Shown here one piece after another: positions 34,610-46,993 of a stretch of 64,000 bases of DNA. A program made the position numbers and the translations under genes. Every line of letters starts with the position of its first letter. Position 1 is the first letter of the stretch. The notes under the pieces were generated by a model, which made no database searches, had not been told where the DNA came from, and was given only the letters and a program-made list of their open reading frames with translations. The DNA comes from Orobanche coerulescens (lineage: Eukaryota > Streptophyta > Magnoliopsida > Lamiales > Orobanchaceae): positions 101,048,001 through 101,112,000 of the forward strand of contig CM065803.1 of NCBI GenBank assembly GCA_033398695.1. Reading direction: 5' to 3'.

Positions 34610-34825
34610 CCACCCGGAGTGTCCGACGGGATGTCTGGGGGTCGATACTAAGGGGTACGGCCGCGGAAGTGGACTTGGGTGCGTGTGTGATTGAACTTCC
34701 ACCCGGAGTGTCCAACGGGATGTCTGGGGGTCGATACTAAGGGGTACGGCCGAGGAAGTGGTATCCCACCCGGAGTGTTCGACGGGATGTCTGGGGGTCG
34801 ATACTAAGGGGTACGACCACGGGAT
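34610..34825 (+). repeat. Tandem repeats with TCCGACGGG core
   Basis: Three copies of CACCCGGAGTGTCCGACGGG followed by ATGTCTGGGGGTCGATACTA begin near 34611, 34700 and 34767. They occupy the R/U5 position. Confidence 0.85.
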
Positions 34826-35388
34826 ACCAGTCGTGATTTTGTGATATCGTGATGATTGGAAATTGATGTGATTGCCAATGTGGTATTCCGGAATATATAT
34901 GTGGCAGATGACTTATGTTTGAGACGTTTGTGCAAAACCGTATTTTTGTATATAATGTTGTGTAATTGTGTACTTGCACTAGCTATTCGAATGCTAACCC
35001 CTTAAATGGGGGAAATGCGTCTTATGCATTTCAGGTACCGGGAGAGCTGAGGAGCAGGCGCGGGGCACGCACGTAAAGGATGGGATGGCTTGATGATGTG
35101 GCTCGAGTCAGTACTTTTATGTTGTGTCATTGTATTTGTCGAATACCGGAGTTAGACTGTTTACTTTGAAACTTGGTTTAAGTCCCCTGCGTGGGCAATG
35201 AATTGGTATTTATCTTATATTCATGTACTCCGTTTAAAACGTTTTGGCCGAGGCCACGGCCTTACTTACTTTTGAATGCATCATTTGGGATTATTTTGTG
35301 GTTTATGTGTCAAGTGTCAGCCTGGTAGACCTCATGAGGGTTCTACGGCGTGTAAGGTCCCATTTGTGTATTGGGGTGTTACAGTATT

Positions 35389-35534
35389 ATCCTGTTGGAT
35401 TTGCATTTACTTTTCCTAAGTGAAATGCATACATCTATTTCGCTTAGCCAATAGTCTCTTTTTTTGTAAGCTGAATCCTAATTCTCTGTAGGAATAACTT
35501 CTTTTGGGCGAACTTAGGATGCTTTATCCCAACA
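35389..35534 (-). repeat. 3' LTR of copia element 3, promoter-side end
   Basis: On the minus strand the LTR begins TGTTGGGATAAAGC at 35534, right after a purine tract. It reaches the solo gypsy LTR after about 150 bp and continues at 33136. Confidence 0.7.
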
Positions 35535-35547
35535 ATCTCCCACATTT
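35535..35547 (-). promoter_or_regulatory. Polypurine tract of copia element 3
   Basis: AAATGTGGGAGAT on the minus strand lies directly before TGTTGGG. The preceding GGCATTATC is common before Sirevirus/Tork-type LTRs. Confidence 0.7.
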
Positions 35548-35999
35548 TGATAATGCCAAAACTCCTTTAGAACTTCCAGCTTCAAGGCCTCTTTTGGATG
35601 ATCTGATCTTCGCAAGACTTAAACTAAAATCTGAACAGCTCGCGTGCATATTCTAAAATTTTAAATCCTACAAGGCTAAGTGTTTCACAACTTATATGAT
35701 TATCTCATAGGCAAAATCTTACGGCATGTAGTTTTAATGAATACAACTTGATCTATGAACTGTTTGTAGACAAGTTCTTACACTTCGGTCTTAGCAAATT
35801 CATACTTAGAAGATAATGTTAATATCAAACATGTATACAGTAATAAAAATTACGAGTTGTAATCTTTTGTGAGATAGAAAAATTCTTTATTGATAATAAA
35901 ATGAGATTAGAGTGCTTGTACTTATTGAAATTTAAATTACATAGGAAAGCATTAAAAATACAGCAACTAAAATTTAGCATCGATAGTGTTGCCGCTGGA
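35548..35999. other. Non-coding gap between env-like frame and polypurine tract
   Basis: AT-rich, no recognisable domain. It fits the 3' untranslated region of copia element 3. Confidence 0.4.
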
Positions 36000-37127
36000 T
36001 TGATCTTTTGTAGGGATATTCTCGGTTCCTCTCCACCAATTAACTAGAAGGTCTTTGGGTTGTCCCTGTATGACCTTTTCCTTCCGGAATCATGTCATAT
36101 CCAAGTATCCAGTCTTCTGGGTGAGTATGTTGATCATCATTCATGTATCTTCCCTTGATCATAATCAGTAGGGGCAACTTTTCTCCAGCAAGTAATCGTA
36201 AGAATTCTTTGGCCGCAGCCTCCGTTGTCTTGCAATCATTCAAGATGGGTGATTCCTTGATGAGTACACAGAAGTACTTCATCAGTTCATTCCTCATCCA
36301 TGCTTTAAGTTCTTCTGTTGTCGGCTGCCTGTCTGTTGGCAAAAAAATCTCAGCAGGTTTCTGGACTGTACTCTTTCAAGGAAATTTAGGGTCCTAGAAC
36401 ACTAGTCTAGATCCAGTTACCCTGTAACCCCTTGATCCTTGACCTGGACCTGGTCCTGCCAGTCGGTTGATTGCTTGAGCAACTGTATCTTTTAGTGCAA
36501 CCTCCATTTCATGTTCCTTCTACAGCCTCCATTGTCTAGATGCCTCCTGGGACTTTTCCCCTTTTCTGGCATTGTCGAGCTCCGTGACTTTGCCATGGAT
36601 ATGTCAGATGACATCCACCAATTCAGTCTGCTTCTCCTGAAGATCCTTCACCAATGCGACAAGGCCAGTGACTGCTATAGTCAGTTCATCAATCTTCTGA
36701 TCATGGCCTACCAGCTTGTCCCTGGTGTGCTGGAGGGATTCGATAGTTGTGGCATGGGCTACGCCAGTTTGCTCTTGTTTTTTTTTTGAGGATGACAGCG
36801 TGATTATGTTGGAATTGGCAGAGAGCAGTACAAATGGCTGTAGGAGGTAACATGAATGCATTAGTTACATCCTTTATTGCTCTTCGCAACATTATGAATT
36901 CATCCAAGGCGGTGCCTCAGAACCAGTTAAGTTCTTTGCTAACTTTATAGAGGGCATTGACAGCATCCTCTTGGTAGACTATTTGGGTGCCAAGGATCAT
37001 ATGAGCTTTTCATTATTCGGTGCGCGGGGAGTCTGGATAGGTAAGTGAGTATGAGAAGATTTGCCTTCTTGGACAATAACGACAGTACTCCGAGGTTTGT
37101 TTGGAGTATCCTCTGGAAAGAAGACGT
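36000..37127 (-). pseudogene. Env-like (ORF3-type) frame of copia element 3, C-terminal part
   Basis: A nearly continuous minus-strand frame ends near 36000. It includes a predicted coiled coil (DQKIDELTIAVTGLVALVKD at about 36700-36640), a Gly/Pro/Arg linker, and a soluble-looking C-terminal part (TTEELKAWMRNELMKYF, PILNDCKTTEAAAKEF). I do not recognise a named domain. Its place between pol and the polypurine tract is where Sirevirus-type copia elements carry an env-like ORF, so that role is inferred. A TRIM array splits the frame at 37128-38530. Several stops are present, so it is a pseudogene. Confidence 0.5.
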
Positions 37128-38530
37128 CACCCGGGGCATAATTTGATGAGCCTATATGGAGAGGATTTCGTAAGGAGTCATCCTACATCGAACTGGTATG
37201 AGATTTATATTTTAATTATAAGATGCTCACTCTCTATTATTGGGCACCAATATCATACCTGGACTTTTGGATGGAATTGTGGTAGGCCCAATTGATCCAT
37301 GGATATTGTATGTCTAGTGGACCAGTGTGTAAACTACATGTAGCGGTTTGGGCTTTCAGGCTCAGGACGTTACAAATGGTATCAAAGCCATATCTCGGTT
37401 GGAAGTATGGGAACAAAGTGCTGTTTGGGCCAAAGTGCTATATTGCTAGAGGAGTGACCCACCTCTTGATCCCGTACGAGCCACCTATTGAATGCTACAT
37501 CGCCCGAGGCATTATTCAGATTTGATGAGGACATCAATAATTTATGTGGGGTAGATTGTAAGGACCCATCCCACATCGAACATGTCTGGGTTTTGTATTT
37601 TATTTATAAGATGCTCACCCACTACTATTATGCACCAATATCATCTATGGACTTTTGGATGGACTTGTGGTAGGCCAGTTGATATAAAATGTTGTGTGTC
37701 TAGTGGGCAGCATGTAAACTACATATAGTGATTTGGGCTTTTAGGCCCGGGACAATAAAAATGGTATCAAAGTCATGTCTCGGTTGGAAGTATGGGAAAA
37801 AAGTGTTGTTCGGGCCAAAGTGCTACACCGCTAGAGGTGTGCCACATCTTGATCCCGTATGGGCCACCTATTGAATCCTACATTTCCCAAGGCATTGTTC
37901 AGATTTGACGAGGACGACAATAATTTTAGTGGGGGAGATTGTAAGGATCGGTCCCGCATCGAACATGCGTGGGATTTATATTTTATTTACAAGATGCTCA
38001 CCCACTACTATTGGGCACAATATCATCCATGGACTTTTGGATGGACTTTTGGTAGGCCCAGTTGATCCAAAATATTATGTGTCTAGTGGGCCAGTATGTA
38101 AACTACATGTAGTGGTTTGGGCTCTCGGGCCCGTGGCGTTACAAATGGTATCAGAGCCATGTTTCGGTTGTAAGTATGGGAACAAAGTGTCGTTCGGGAC
38201 AAAGTGCTACACTGCTAGAGGTGTGAGCCACCTCTTGATCCTGTACGAGCCACCTATTGAATCTTACATCGCCCGAGGCATTATTCAGATTTAGCGAGGA
38301 CATCAATAATTTTAGTGGGGGAGATTGTAAGGACCCATCCCACATCGAACATGTGCGGGATTTGTATTTTATTTATAAGATGATCATCAACTACTACTAG
38401 GCATCAATATTATCTATGGACTTTTGGATGGTCTTTTGATAGGCCCAGTTGATCCAAGATGTTGTGTGCCTAGTGGGCCAGTGTATGAGCTACATGTAGC
38501 GGTTTGGCCTTTTTGGCTTGGAATGTTATA
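37128..38530 (+). mobile_element. Tandem TRIM array: four LTRs, three internal domains
   Basis: Four LTRs of 203-206 bp (37169-37374, 37557-37759, 37940-38143, 38326-38530) start TGTAAGGACCC (first copy CGTAAGG) and end in GTTACA or variants. Three internal domains of 180-182 bp each carry a primer site (TGGTATCARAGCCAT at 37377, 37762 and 38146) and a polypurine tract (AGTGGGGGAGAT or variant) before the next LTR. A truncated fourth internal domain may precede the first LTR (37128-37168). No protein is encoded. This is a terminal-repeat retrotransposon in miniature in tandem, moved by proteins of other elements. Confidence 0.9.
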
Positions 38531-39950
38531 ATTTTGTACCTGTTACTCGAATGGAGCCTCTGTCGGCTCAGCTTGTGCATCTGTCTGGGAGACGGAAGTG
38601 ACTGATTCCTCTTGTCTATGTTCAGATTCTGCAGCCCATTGGACAACAGGGACTGAATCATCTTGTTGGCTCTCAGCTAGTTTTGGCTCCTCAGGAGGGA
38701 CTGATTCCTCCTGTTGGTTTGCTTGAGCCTCTTCTTCCTACGGATGGACTGATTCCTCCAGTTGTGCTTCTGACACAGCATCAGTTTTGGGTACATGAGG
38801 GACTTACTCCTCCTGTATAGTTTCTTCTTGTTCTTGTGTAGGGGACTTAGGCTTATCGAAAGATTGCCTAGATGTCCCGTGGACTTGAATGGCCTGTATT
38901 GTTGCAAACTCCTTCTCATGAGCCCCTTCACGCCTTAATTTAAGTCTTGCCGGCATGGCTTCATCATTCCCACTAGAGTTGGGGTCGGAGTGGTTGCTCC
39001 AGCTCCATGTGCTCTCGTGATAGGGTTTCTTACCCTTCAGTCTTTCCTTCTCTTTCTCCATATAATATTTGACAATCATCCCTTGGCGGGAAGGATCATC
39101 CCATCTGATCAAGGCTCCAACATTATATGTACTATCACCTCCAGTACAAACATTTATTCGTTCTTCCAGTCCTTCTAGTTTTATAGGGTGTCATAGCCGG
39201 CTAGCCTATAACTTTTCCAAACATTGAAGCGCTCAACTGTGACATCAATTTGGACTGGAATAGTGTTTGATTTATAACAACCGAGGGGGAGTGGGGACTA
39301 ATATTCGGTTTGGATCCTCAATAGGTGTGGAATCATGCTGAGGAGATGGATCCTAATAGGGTGGGATTCCCTATTGGGAGAGGGACTCCTGACAGGGTAG
39401 GTGCCCTGGGGGGAGATACGACTGTAGGATCCAAGAGTGTAGCTGATTTACTGGTTTCTTTAAGTTTAAGAAACACTTGCACATGTATCATAGCCGCGAA
39501 TGGATCAGGAGCTGTTGTAGGAACACTAGGTGCTTCCTCCATAGGAACAACTTCAGAAGGGATGGCCTCTGCAGGAATGGCCAATGTTATAACATCCTTG
39601 GGGACTTTCGCAGTTGCCAAGGTAGCTATCGAAATGGGCTCAATATACGGAACCTCAGGGGCCGCTGTAACCTTCTTAGGAGATGTAGGGACAGATTCGA
39701 TTTTTCAGTCTCCCTTTGAGACCTGTGCTTCTTCTTGTTTTTCTCGACAGCTGTAAGGGAGCTACTGTCAGGAACACTCCATTTCTTGCTCATTGTTTCC
39801 TTTTTCTTTTAGGCTTATCCATCCTTGACCTTTGTGGTATGTCCACTCACATCATGCGAGTCACTCGATATGGGCATAGAGTTGGGGAATGGCATGTGTT
39901 CGATCAGAATGGCTTTGTTATACAGGGTGGGCTTTGATCCTCCCAAAAAC
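38531..39950 (-). pseudogene. Env-like frame of copia element 3, N-terminal part
   Basis: The minus-strand frame upstream of the TRIM array reads, from its start, through ILIEHMPFPNSMPIS near 39880 and a Pro/Ala/Val-rich stretch (39620-39333). A basic segment follows (IRWDDPSRQGMIVKYYMEKE near 39110) and then a Glu/Gln-rich low-complexity part with repeated QEESV (38830-38545). It runs up to the TRIM insertion and the same type of frame resumes at 37127. Stops and shifts occur. No domain recognised; the env-like assignment rests on position only. Confidence 0.45.
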
Positions 39951-40308
39951 ATTCCGGCGAGGATCTTCTTTGCAGAAGATGCTTGGTGGATTCCGGAGTT
40001 AGTGAGGATGAATATCAGTCTGAAGGACTTTCAGGCAGTTTCGGGTTTTGCAGCCTCTTCCTGCAGACATTTGAGCATAATTTGACACTAGTTCACTTTC
40101 TGGCAACTCATAATTGCCATCATCATCCTTAACCGTAAATTACTGCACATTTCAAATGCTCCTATGCGATTTTCAACTACCATGTAGCAGAACGCATGAA
40201 GATAAAACTAAGGAAGGGTAGAGTTCTTCTTGTGGAAGGATGTTCGTCTTAAGCATTAGGATTTCCAATAAATAACTTCTAGTAAGAGTCAATTAGGTCA
40301 TCTCCAAA
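39951..40308. other. Unassigned segment before gypsy element A
   Basis: No clear domain. It probably belongs to copia element 3, into which the A/B gypsy array inserted. CCAAA (40304-40308) precedes the LTR and would be the target duplication; the partner is beyond the window. Confidence 0.35.
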
Positions 40309-43228
40309 TGTCATGGCCCCTTATCCCTAAGGACGGCACAGACGGAGCGTGACTCGGGGTAGGAATTAAGAATCGGGGAAGAAAGGGGGAGACATATGTT
40401 TCATAAGAAATAGGGGTGAATTTCCATGAATAACCTATCAAGGCATCATGAAGGGGAGTCAATCCCGGGGGAATGACTTAGAATCCAAAGTAGGATACAT
40501 AGTTGTAATATTAGCCTTGAAGTTTAGAAAAAGGCTTCATAGCATATTACAATCAACATAACTTAGAAAGTAAAATCATAAAGAGTGTTTGCAGCGGAAA
40601 AACATGGTTGGTTATGAAGATATGTTACCGGTACTTAACATTGATCATAAACAAAAGACTTCCACTCAACACCCTCCATCACATCCCTTGCTCAACCTGC
40701 ACATTTTTAAAACATATACAGGGCTGAATACAACGTACTCCGTGAACATATTGCCAAAACATAAAATATGATTTCGTATTTGTCATCATGCATATAAACA
40801 GTAACACACGGGGGTTTTAGGAAAAAGCCCATGTTTACTAAATCAGTTCATTTCATAGCATATATCATCAGATTCACCATATCCATAATTTACACCGGGG
40901 AAGGTGGCCACCTCCCGCGAACGTTACTCCCCGAGATCGGCCACTCCGAAGAGAGCTCACAATCCCGAGTACTATGTACACTAACCCTGGCCAGCAACCT
41001 TTGTCTAGCTCAGGATCCAATCATTTCATAGGTTGGCAAGCCAACAGTGATAGGTTCATAATAATCCACATAATAGTTTTTATGCATCATAAACATTTGA
41101 AATCATAATTTGCTTGTAAAACATTTCATCAAGATAGACAAAGCTCAAATAATTTTCGTATAGAAAGCCCACCTGGACAAGTAATAAACGCAAGTAAAAT
41201 GATTCTCGGCTCTTCCTTACGCTTCAGTCTGCTGCTCCACCTTTCATCGGAAACATCTAAGTTTAGCGGTCGATCGAACTTAACGAAGTCTAACGGACAA
41301 CGGACTCGATCGACATGTTTGGACTTTAGAGTTTTGCATTCGACTTAAGTTTAATAATAAAAGCTATGATTCTCTTAGAGAACCTAACTGACCACATAAC
41401 ATATCAATATACTAACAACGGTAACCGGTACTCAATTCCGTTACACATTCTTTTGTTCGAAAACCATCATCAAACATTTAACATAATCATAACATAATGT
41501 GCATCAAGGCTGGAAAGAATTAGAATTCTGTTAATACACAATAAGAACTAGATAGTGTATCTTATACTACTGGAAAGCCACTGAAGTCTAGTTTCATGTT
41601 CATTTTACAGATCTCAAAAATATTAAACATAGGAAAGTTATGGCCATTTCGTGAAGTGTAATGAAACTTCCAATATCCGACGAAAATGGGAAAAACATCA
41701 TATTAACCTAGAGCTCGTTTCTAGCAATGAAAACCCTAAACATGTAAACTCTAATCATACATATCATACTTATAACACATATAGTAGTCGATATACAAGC
41801 ATGTTCTCGACATTACGAACTCCATTTCATAATCTTTTCTTTTGAAAACATGACTACTTACTCATTTTTATTCCCCCAACATTAAACCTTCAAACATCAT
41901 TCATATCAAGTATCATCAAGCATCAATTGTTTCCAACATCAAACAACACACTTAACATACACTCATGTTTATAATCAAAGTCTTGATCCTAACATACAAA
42001 TGACCTAAATATGACTTTAAAATCTTCAATACATAACATGCTCCTTAACTACATCAAATATTACCAACACATTTTCCAACTTCATAAATCTAACTTCATG
42101 CTCTTGTTTTCAAATAAATTTTCAAAAACATTTTATAAAAATCTAACAAAAAAAATATCGTGTACTCATTTCATACCTCATCACAATTATCAAGTCACTT
42201 TTGAACATACAACAACATGTCAAGAACTAAACATGTTTCTTCCTTACTTTCAAAATACCAAACAATTTATAAAAATCCCATAAATTCATCATAGCATCAT
42301 ATCATCATATAGAAACATATTGTGTAAGAAAATCATAAGAAAAACAACACATGATTGGGTTATAAAACCCTAAAATTTTCGGCCAAGACATGAAAATGAA
42401 AGCATGATTAAAACTTGTTCTAAACACTTTCAAGAACCTTAAAATCAACTTAGAGACAACATACAAAACATTATAACATTAAACCTAAACTCTTCATATA
42501 TTCCCAAATTTTAAAGTTACCTAAAATCTATTTTTATTTGGATAGAAATGAAGAGGAGATTGTTACTTACTTGAATATGAACTTTGTTTCAAGTTTGGAA
42601 CACAAAGTGAGCTTGTAACTTGAGTTCTTAATGGAGAAAAATGGTGAACATCAATGGTGAAGGGGGAGGGGGCGTCTAAAGTGAGAAAAAGAGAAGAAGA
42701 AGATGAAGTGAGGAGGAAAAATGAAAGGGAGGTGATGTCCCTTTATATACTAGGTTAACCCTAGACGTCATCATTAAGCGGACGAATAATATTCTACGTT
42801 TCGCTCCTCCACAGATAAAATTAATCGGGTATTAAAGTATGACATATGCTTAAATTATAGTATCACACTTACAGCTTGAAGTCGGAGAAAAGTTTCGCGA
42901 TTTACGGAACGCGAATTATCCGAGAAAACGACTCGACATAAAATATACCCGAAAATTCAAAAAGTAAACTTTTGAAAATCGTACTCATAACGTAAAAGTG
43001 GTGTATATAGAAGTTGATGGAATCACGATTCTGTCTATCGAAACATACAAATCAAATTCGGAAGGTAAACCCAAACAAATAACCGAACATCCGATTTCTG
43101 AATTAAAAACGTGTAAATAGTTCTAAACTTACTCCATTAGTCAAAATTTTATTATTTGTGAATGCAAAACCCTAATGCCGGACTTGAGGTCATAATAATT
43201 CATGCATATAGAAGATCGGGACATTACA
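40309..43228 (-). repeat. 3' LTR of gypsy element A
   Basis: Plus-strand TGTCATGGCCCC to GGGACATTACA, 2.92 kb; on the minus strand it starts TGTAATGTCCCGATC. It matches 52579-56427 along nearly its whole length. The exception is about 130 bp near 42043-42172, where the other LTR has a tandem array. The minus-strand TATA box (TATATAAA) is at 42743-42750. Confidence 0.93.
42742..42751 (-). promoter_or_regulatory. TATA box of gypsy A 3' LTR
   Basis: GTATATAAAG on the minus strand, conserved at 55938-55947 in the other LTR of A. Confidence 0.65.
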
Positions 43229-43240
43229 TCCTACCCCTCT
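43229..43240 (-). promoter_or_regulatory. Polypurine tract of gypsy element A
   Basis: AGAGGGGTAGGA on the minus strand directly before the LTR start TGTAATGTCC. The same tract precedes the middle LTR for element B (56428). Confidence 0.8.
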
Positions 43241-46200
43241 AACAAGAAATTTCGTCCCGAAATTTACATACCTTATCAAAAAGTTCTGGGTATTTCTCCC
43301 TCATCTTGCTTTCGAGTTCCCACGTAGATTCTTCCTGACCGTGGTGACTCCATAATACTTTCACCAAAGGAATCGACTTATTCCTCAGTTCTTGAACCTT
43401 ACGGTCTAAAATAGCTTCAGGCCTCTCTACATAACTCACATCGTGACTAAGAATTATGTCACTCTGATGAATCACATGCTTGGGATCAAATACATACTTC
43501 CTCAGTTGAGAAACATGGAAAACACTGTGAACATTCCCAAGACTAGGTGGCAGAGCCAACCTATAAGCAACTGGGCCGATCTTCTCAAGAATCTCATATG
43601 GCCCTATAAAACGTGGCCTCAGCTTGCCTTTAATGCCAAACCTGATTATTCCCTTAGAAGGGGAAACCTTGAGGAAAACCTTATCCCCACTTTCGAAATG
43701 CAATTCAGTTCGACGTGTATCGGCGTATGACTTCTGTCGAGTCTGGGCCTCTTGTATTCTGTGTCGTATCTTGTGGATAATCTTGATCATCTCGCTTACT
43801 TTGTCTGGCCCTAAAATATTTCTCTCACCCACTTTATCCCAATAAAGTGGTGACCTGCATTTTCTGCCGTATAAGGCTTCATACGGTGCCATACCTATCG
43901 TTGCCTGATGACTGTTGTTGTAAGCAAATTCGATTAACGGCAAAACATGCTCCCAATTCACACCTTGATCCAACACTACAGTTCTTAACATGTCTACTAG
44001 TGTTTGAATCGACCTTTCCGATTGTCCATCGGTTTGCAGGTGGAAAACGGTACTAAAGTTCAGATGTGTACCCAATTCCTTCTGTAGACTCGTCCAAATC
44101 CAGAGGTAAATTTTGGATCTCGATCTGACGTGATTGATATCGGCACTCCGTGCAAACATACAATTTCATGGACATATAACTGTGCCAACTTCTCAGATCC
44201 GTAAGTGATCGGGATAGGCAAAAAGTGAGCTGATTTTGTGAGTCTGTCTACTATAACCCATATAGCAGTGTTTCCTCGTTTGGTCCTCGGCAAACTAGTC
44301 ACAAAATCCATCGCTATTCCTTCCCACTTTCATTCTGTAATGGTCAATGGACGTAACTTTCCATACGGTCATTGGTGTAGTGCTTTCACTTGCTGACAAG
44401 CCAAACACCGCTCGACAAAATGAAGCTACATCCCGTTTCATACCGTCCCACCAGAAATTTCTCTTCAGGTCTTGATACATCTTAGTACTTACAGGGTGAG
44501 CGGTGTAGGGAGTATCATGATCCTCACTCATAATCTCATTCCTTAATTCCTCATCATGTGGAACACATATTCTCTCTTCGAACATAATTGCGTTATCAGC
44601 CGCTTCGCAGTAACTTCCTAGGTTATCAGATCTAATTCTCATACGTAGTTTCTTGAATGCTTCATATCTCCTTTGTGCATTTACTATCCGTCCTCTCAGA
44701 TCTGGTGTCGTCACTAACGTCACGACACGACCCATTATCGTGTCCGGTGGATGAACCACCTCTAAACTCATTCCTTCAAAATCTTGGATTAGATCCCCTT
44801 TCGTGGTAAGTAGGTATCCTAATTGCGATTGAGTCTTACGACTCAAGGCATCCGCTACCACATTAGCCTTGCCGGGGTGATAGTTAATACCACAATCATA
44901 ATCCTTTACCAATTCGAGCCATCTTCTCTGTCTCATGTTCAAGTCCTTCTGCTCGAAAAAGTACTTTAAACTCTTGTGGTCAGTAAAAATTTCACATCTT
45001 ACCCCATAAAGGTGCTGCCTCCATATCTTCAATGAGTACACAACTACAGCTAGTTCCAAATCATGCGTGGGATAGTTCACTTCATGCGGCCTAATTTGTC
45101 TTGATGCGTAAGCTATCACTTTCCCATCTTACATCAATACACAACCTAGCCCAATCTTGGAAGCATCCGTGTAAACCACATACTCCTTGTTAGCTTCTGG
45201 TACTGCTAAAACTGGCGTAGTAGCCAATCTTTTCTTGAGTTCCTGAAAACTCTCATCACATTCATCCGTCCATAAATAATTAATTCCTTTCCGCAATAGC
45301 TGTGTCATTGGTCTAGCAATCTTGGAAAATCCTTCGATGAATCTTTGATAGTACCCAGCTAGACCCAAGAAACTCCTAATCTCATTAGGGTTGGTTGGTG
45401 ACCTCCAATCACGTACTGCTTCCACTTTAGCTAGGTCCACCTTAATACCATCTATTGACACAATGTGCCCAAGAGACATCACTTCTTTCAACCAAAACTC
45501 GCACTTACTGAATTTGGCAAAAAGTTTCTCCATTCTCAGTTTTTCCAACACTATCCCGAGATGTTCTTCATCCTCTTTCTCATTTCTAGAGTATATGAGA
45601 ATATCATCTATGAACACGACAAACTTATCCAAGTACGGGTGGAAAACTCTGTTCATAAGATCCATGAATACTGCGGTGGCATTAGTTAATCCAAAAGGCA
45701 TGACTATAAACTCATAGTGTCCATATCTTGTTCGGAAAGCTGTCTTGGGTATATCCTCTGGTCGAATCTTCAACTGATGATACCCAAACCTAAGGTCTAC
45801 CTTAGAAAACACGGTTGTTCCCCTAAGTTGGTCAAATAAGTCCTCTATCCTTGGCAGAGGATACTTGTTCTTGAGTGTGAGCTTGTTCAGCTCCCTGTAA
45901 TCTATACACATTCTCAGTGTACCATCCTTCTTTTTCACAAAAAGGACAGGTGCTCCCCATGGAGAAACACTGGGTCTAATGAAACCTAAATCCAATAGCT
46001 CTTGCAGTTGGATCTTAAGTTCTTGTAGTTCCTTCGGTGCCATCCTATATGGTGCTTTCGACACTGGGGCTGACCCTGGCTCCAGGTCGATGCTGAAATC
46101 CACTGGTCGATCTGGTGGTAAACCCGGTAATACTTCTGGGAATACATCCTCGAATTCTAGCATAATTAGCACATCACCTATTGTATGCTCTTCTCCAGCT

Positions 46201-46502
46201 TCTCCATTAAGGTAAACAAGGAAAGCCTGACAATCCTTCTTTCTCATCATCTTCTTGGCTTGAAGAGCAGAGATAACGGGTGATCCTCTACCCATTCTTA
46301 TGCCGTGAAAGTCTGTGGGCTCCTTTCCTGGTGGTCTGAAGGAAATTTTCCTCTCATAACAAAGAATTGTGGCATAATTCTCAGACCAATCCATTCCTAG
46401 GATTACATCAACATCGCACATCATAATAACATTCAGATTATTAGTTACCGCTTTAAGATTCCCGAGTTCTAATTCAAGATTAGAACAAACATGTGTGGTA
46501 GT
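43239..46502 (-). pseudogene. pol: Gypsy A pol: RT, RNase H, integrase, chromodomain
   Basis: Reading leftward: reverse transcriptase ([27 protein letters not shown]), RNase H ([26 protein letters not shown]), integrase zinc region, core (SITSDRDPKF, TDGQSERSIQT), GPYEILEKIG, HVFHVSQLRKY-like motif and C-terminal chromodomain (LVKVLWSHHG, EESTWE). This is a Tekay/Del-like chromovirus. Stops: TAA at 45126-45128 before RNase H. Frameshifts: an extra base in an A4 run at 44417-44420, shared with element B, and a one-base loss near 44098 found only here. Confidence 0.93.
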
Positions 46503-46993
46503 TTAAATTCCTCCTGGTGGTGAAGATACCCTCATGACATGACTAGCACGTTCCGGTATAATACTAAGATTATCCACACATGCTCTAGAAATAAATGAAT
46601 GCGATGCTCCAGTATCAAACAAAACAATTATAGGTAGGTTAAGAAGTTTGCCCATAACTGCCAAGTTACCCTTATCATTCTCGGGTTGATTCTGATTGAT
46701 GGCATACGACCTAGCATTCTGATTTTGCTGTTTAGGTGGTGGCGGCAGTTGCGGCTGTCCTTGTATTGCTCTCAATGGCTGGGGTTGACCCTGGTGGTTT
46801 GGTCTCTCTCCCTGCTGCTGCTTAGGACAATTCCTCATAATATGGCCTTTCTGGGTGTAACAACTTCCAGTGCCCAACACTCAGGTACCATGATGCTGCT
46901 TGTTACACTTGGGATATACGGGGTTTGCAACTCGCCCCTGATTATTGCCTCCCTGAGCAGGAACCATCTATCGTCCCTGATTGTTGCCTCCTT
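46503..46993 (-). pseudogene. gag: Gypsy A gag C-terminus (zinc knuckle) and protease
   Basis: Asn/Gln/Gly-rich linker, then a knuckle that reads CYTQKGHIMRNC, two residues shorter than CX2CX4HX4C. A basic linker follows, then an aspartic protease with the catalytic LFDTGASHSF near 46620. The TAA at 46503-46505 separates protease from RT in both A and B. Upstream the frame is interrupted by the solo LTR at 46999. Confidence 0.88.

Larger units (their letters stand above)
33137..35383 (+). repeat. Solo gypsy LTR with perfect target duplication
   Basis: Starts TGTAATATCCGCG and ends TTGGGGTGTTACA, 2.25 kb. GTATT precedes (33132-33136) and follows (35384-35388), a perfect 5-bp duplication, and there is no internal region. 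It therefore arose by LTR-LTR recombination of a full element. It contains a GC-rich palindrome array (33640-33950), a TATA-like site at 33966 and tandem repeats (34610-34825). It is forward, opposite to the copia LTR it interrupts. Confidence 0.92.

Noticed and set aside
37169..38530. CRISPR-like alternation of repeat and spacer
   Set aside because: Repeats are about 205 bp and the so-called spacers are repeats too, with primer site and polypurine tract; it is a TRIM array in plant DNA.
39325..39756. 143-codon plus-strand frame rich in Gly/Ser/Thr
   Set aside because: Antisense to the Pro/Ala/Val-rich minus-strand env-like frame; repetitive codons explain it.
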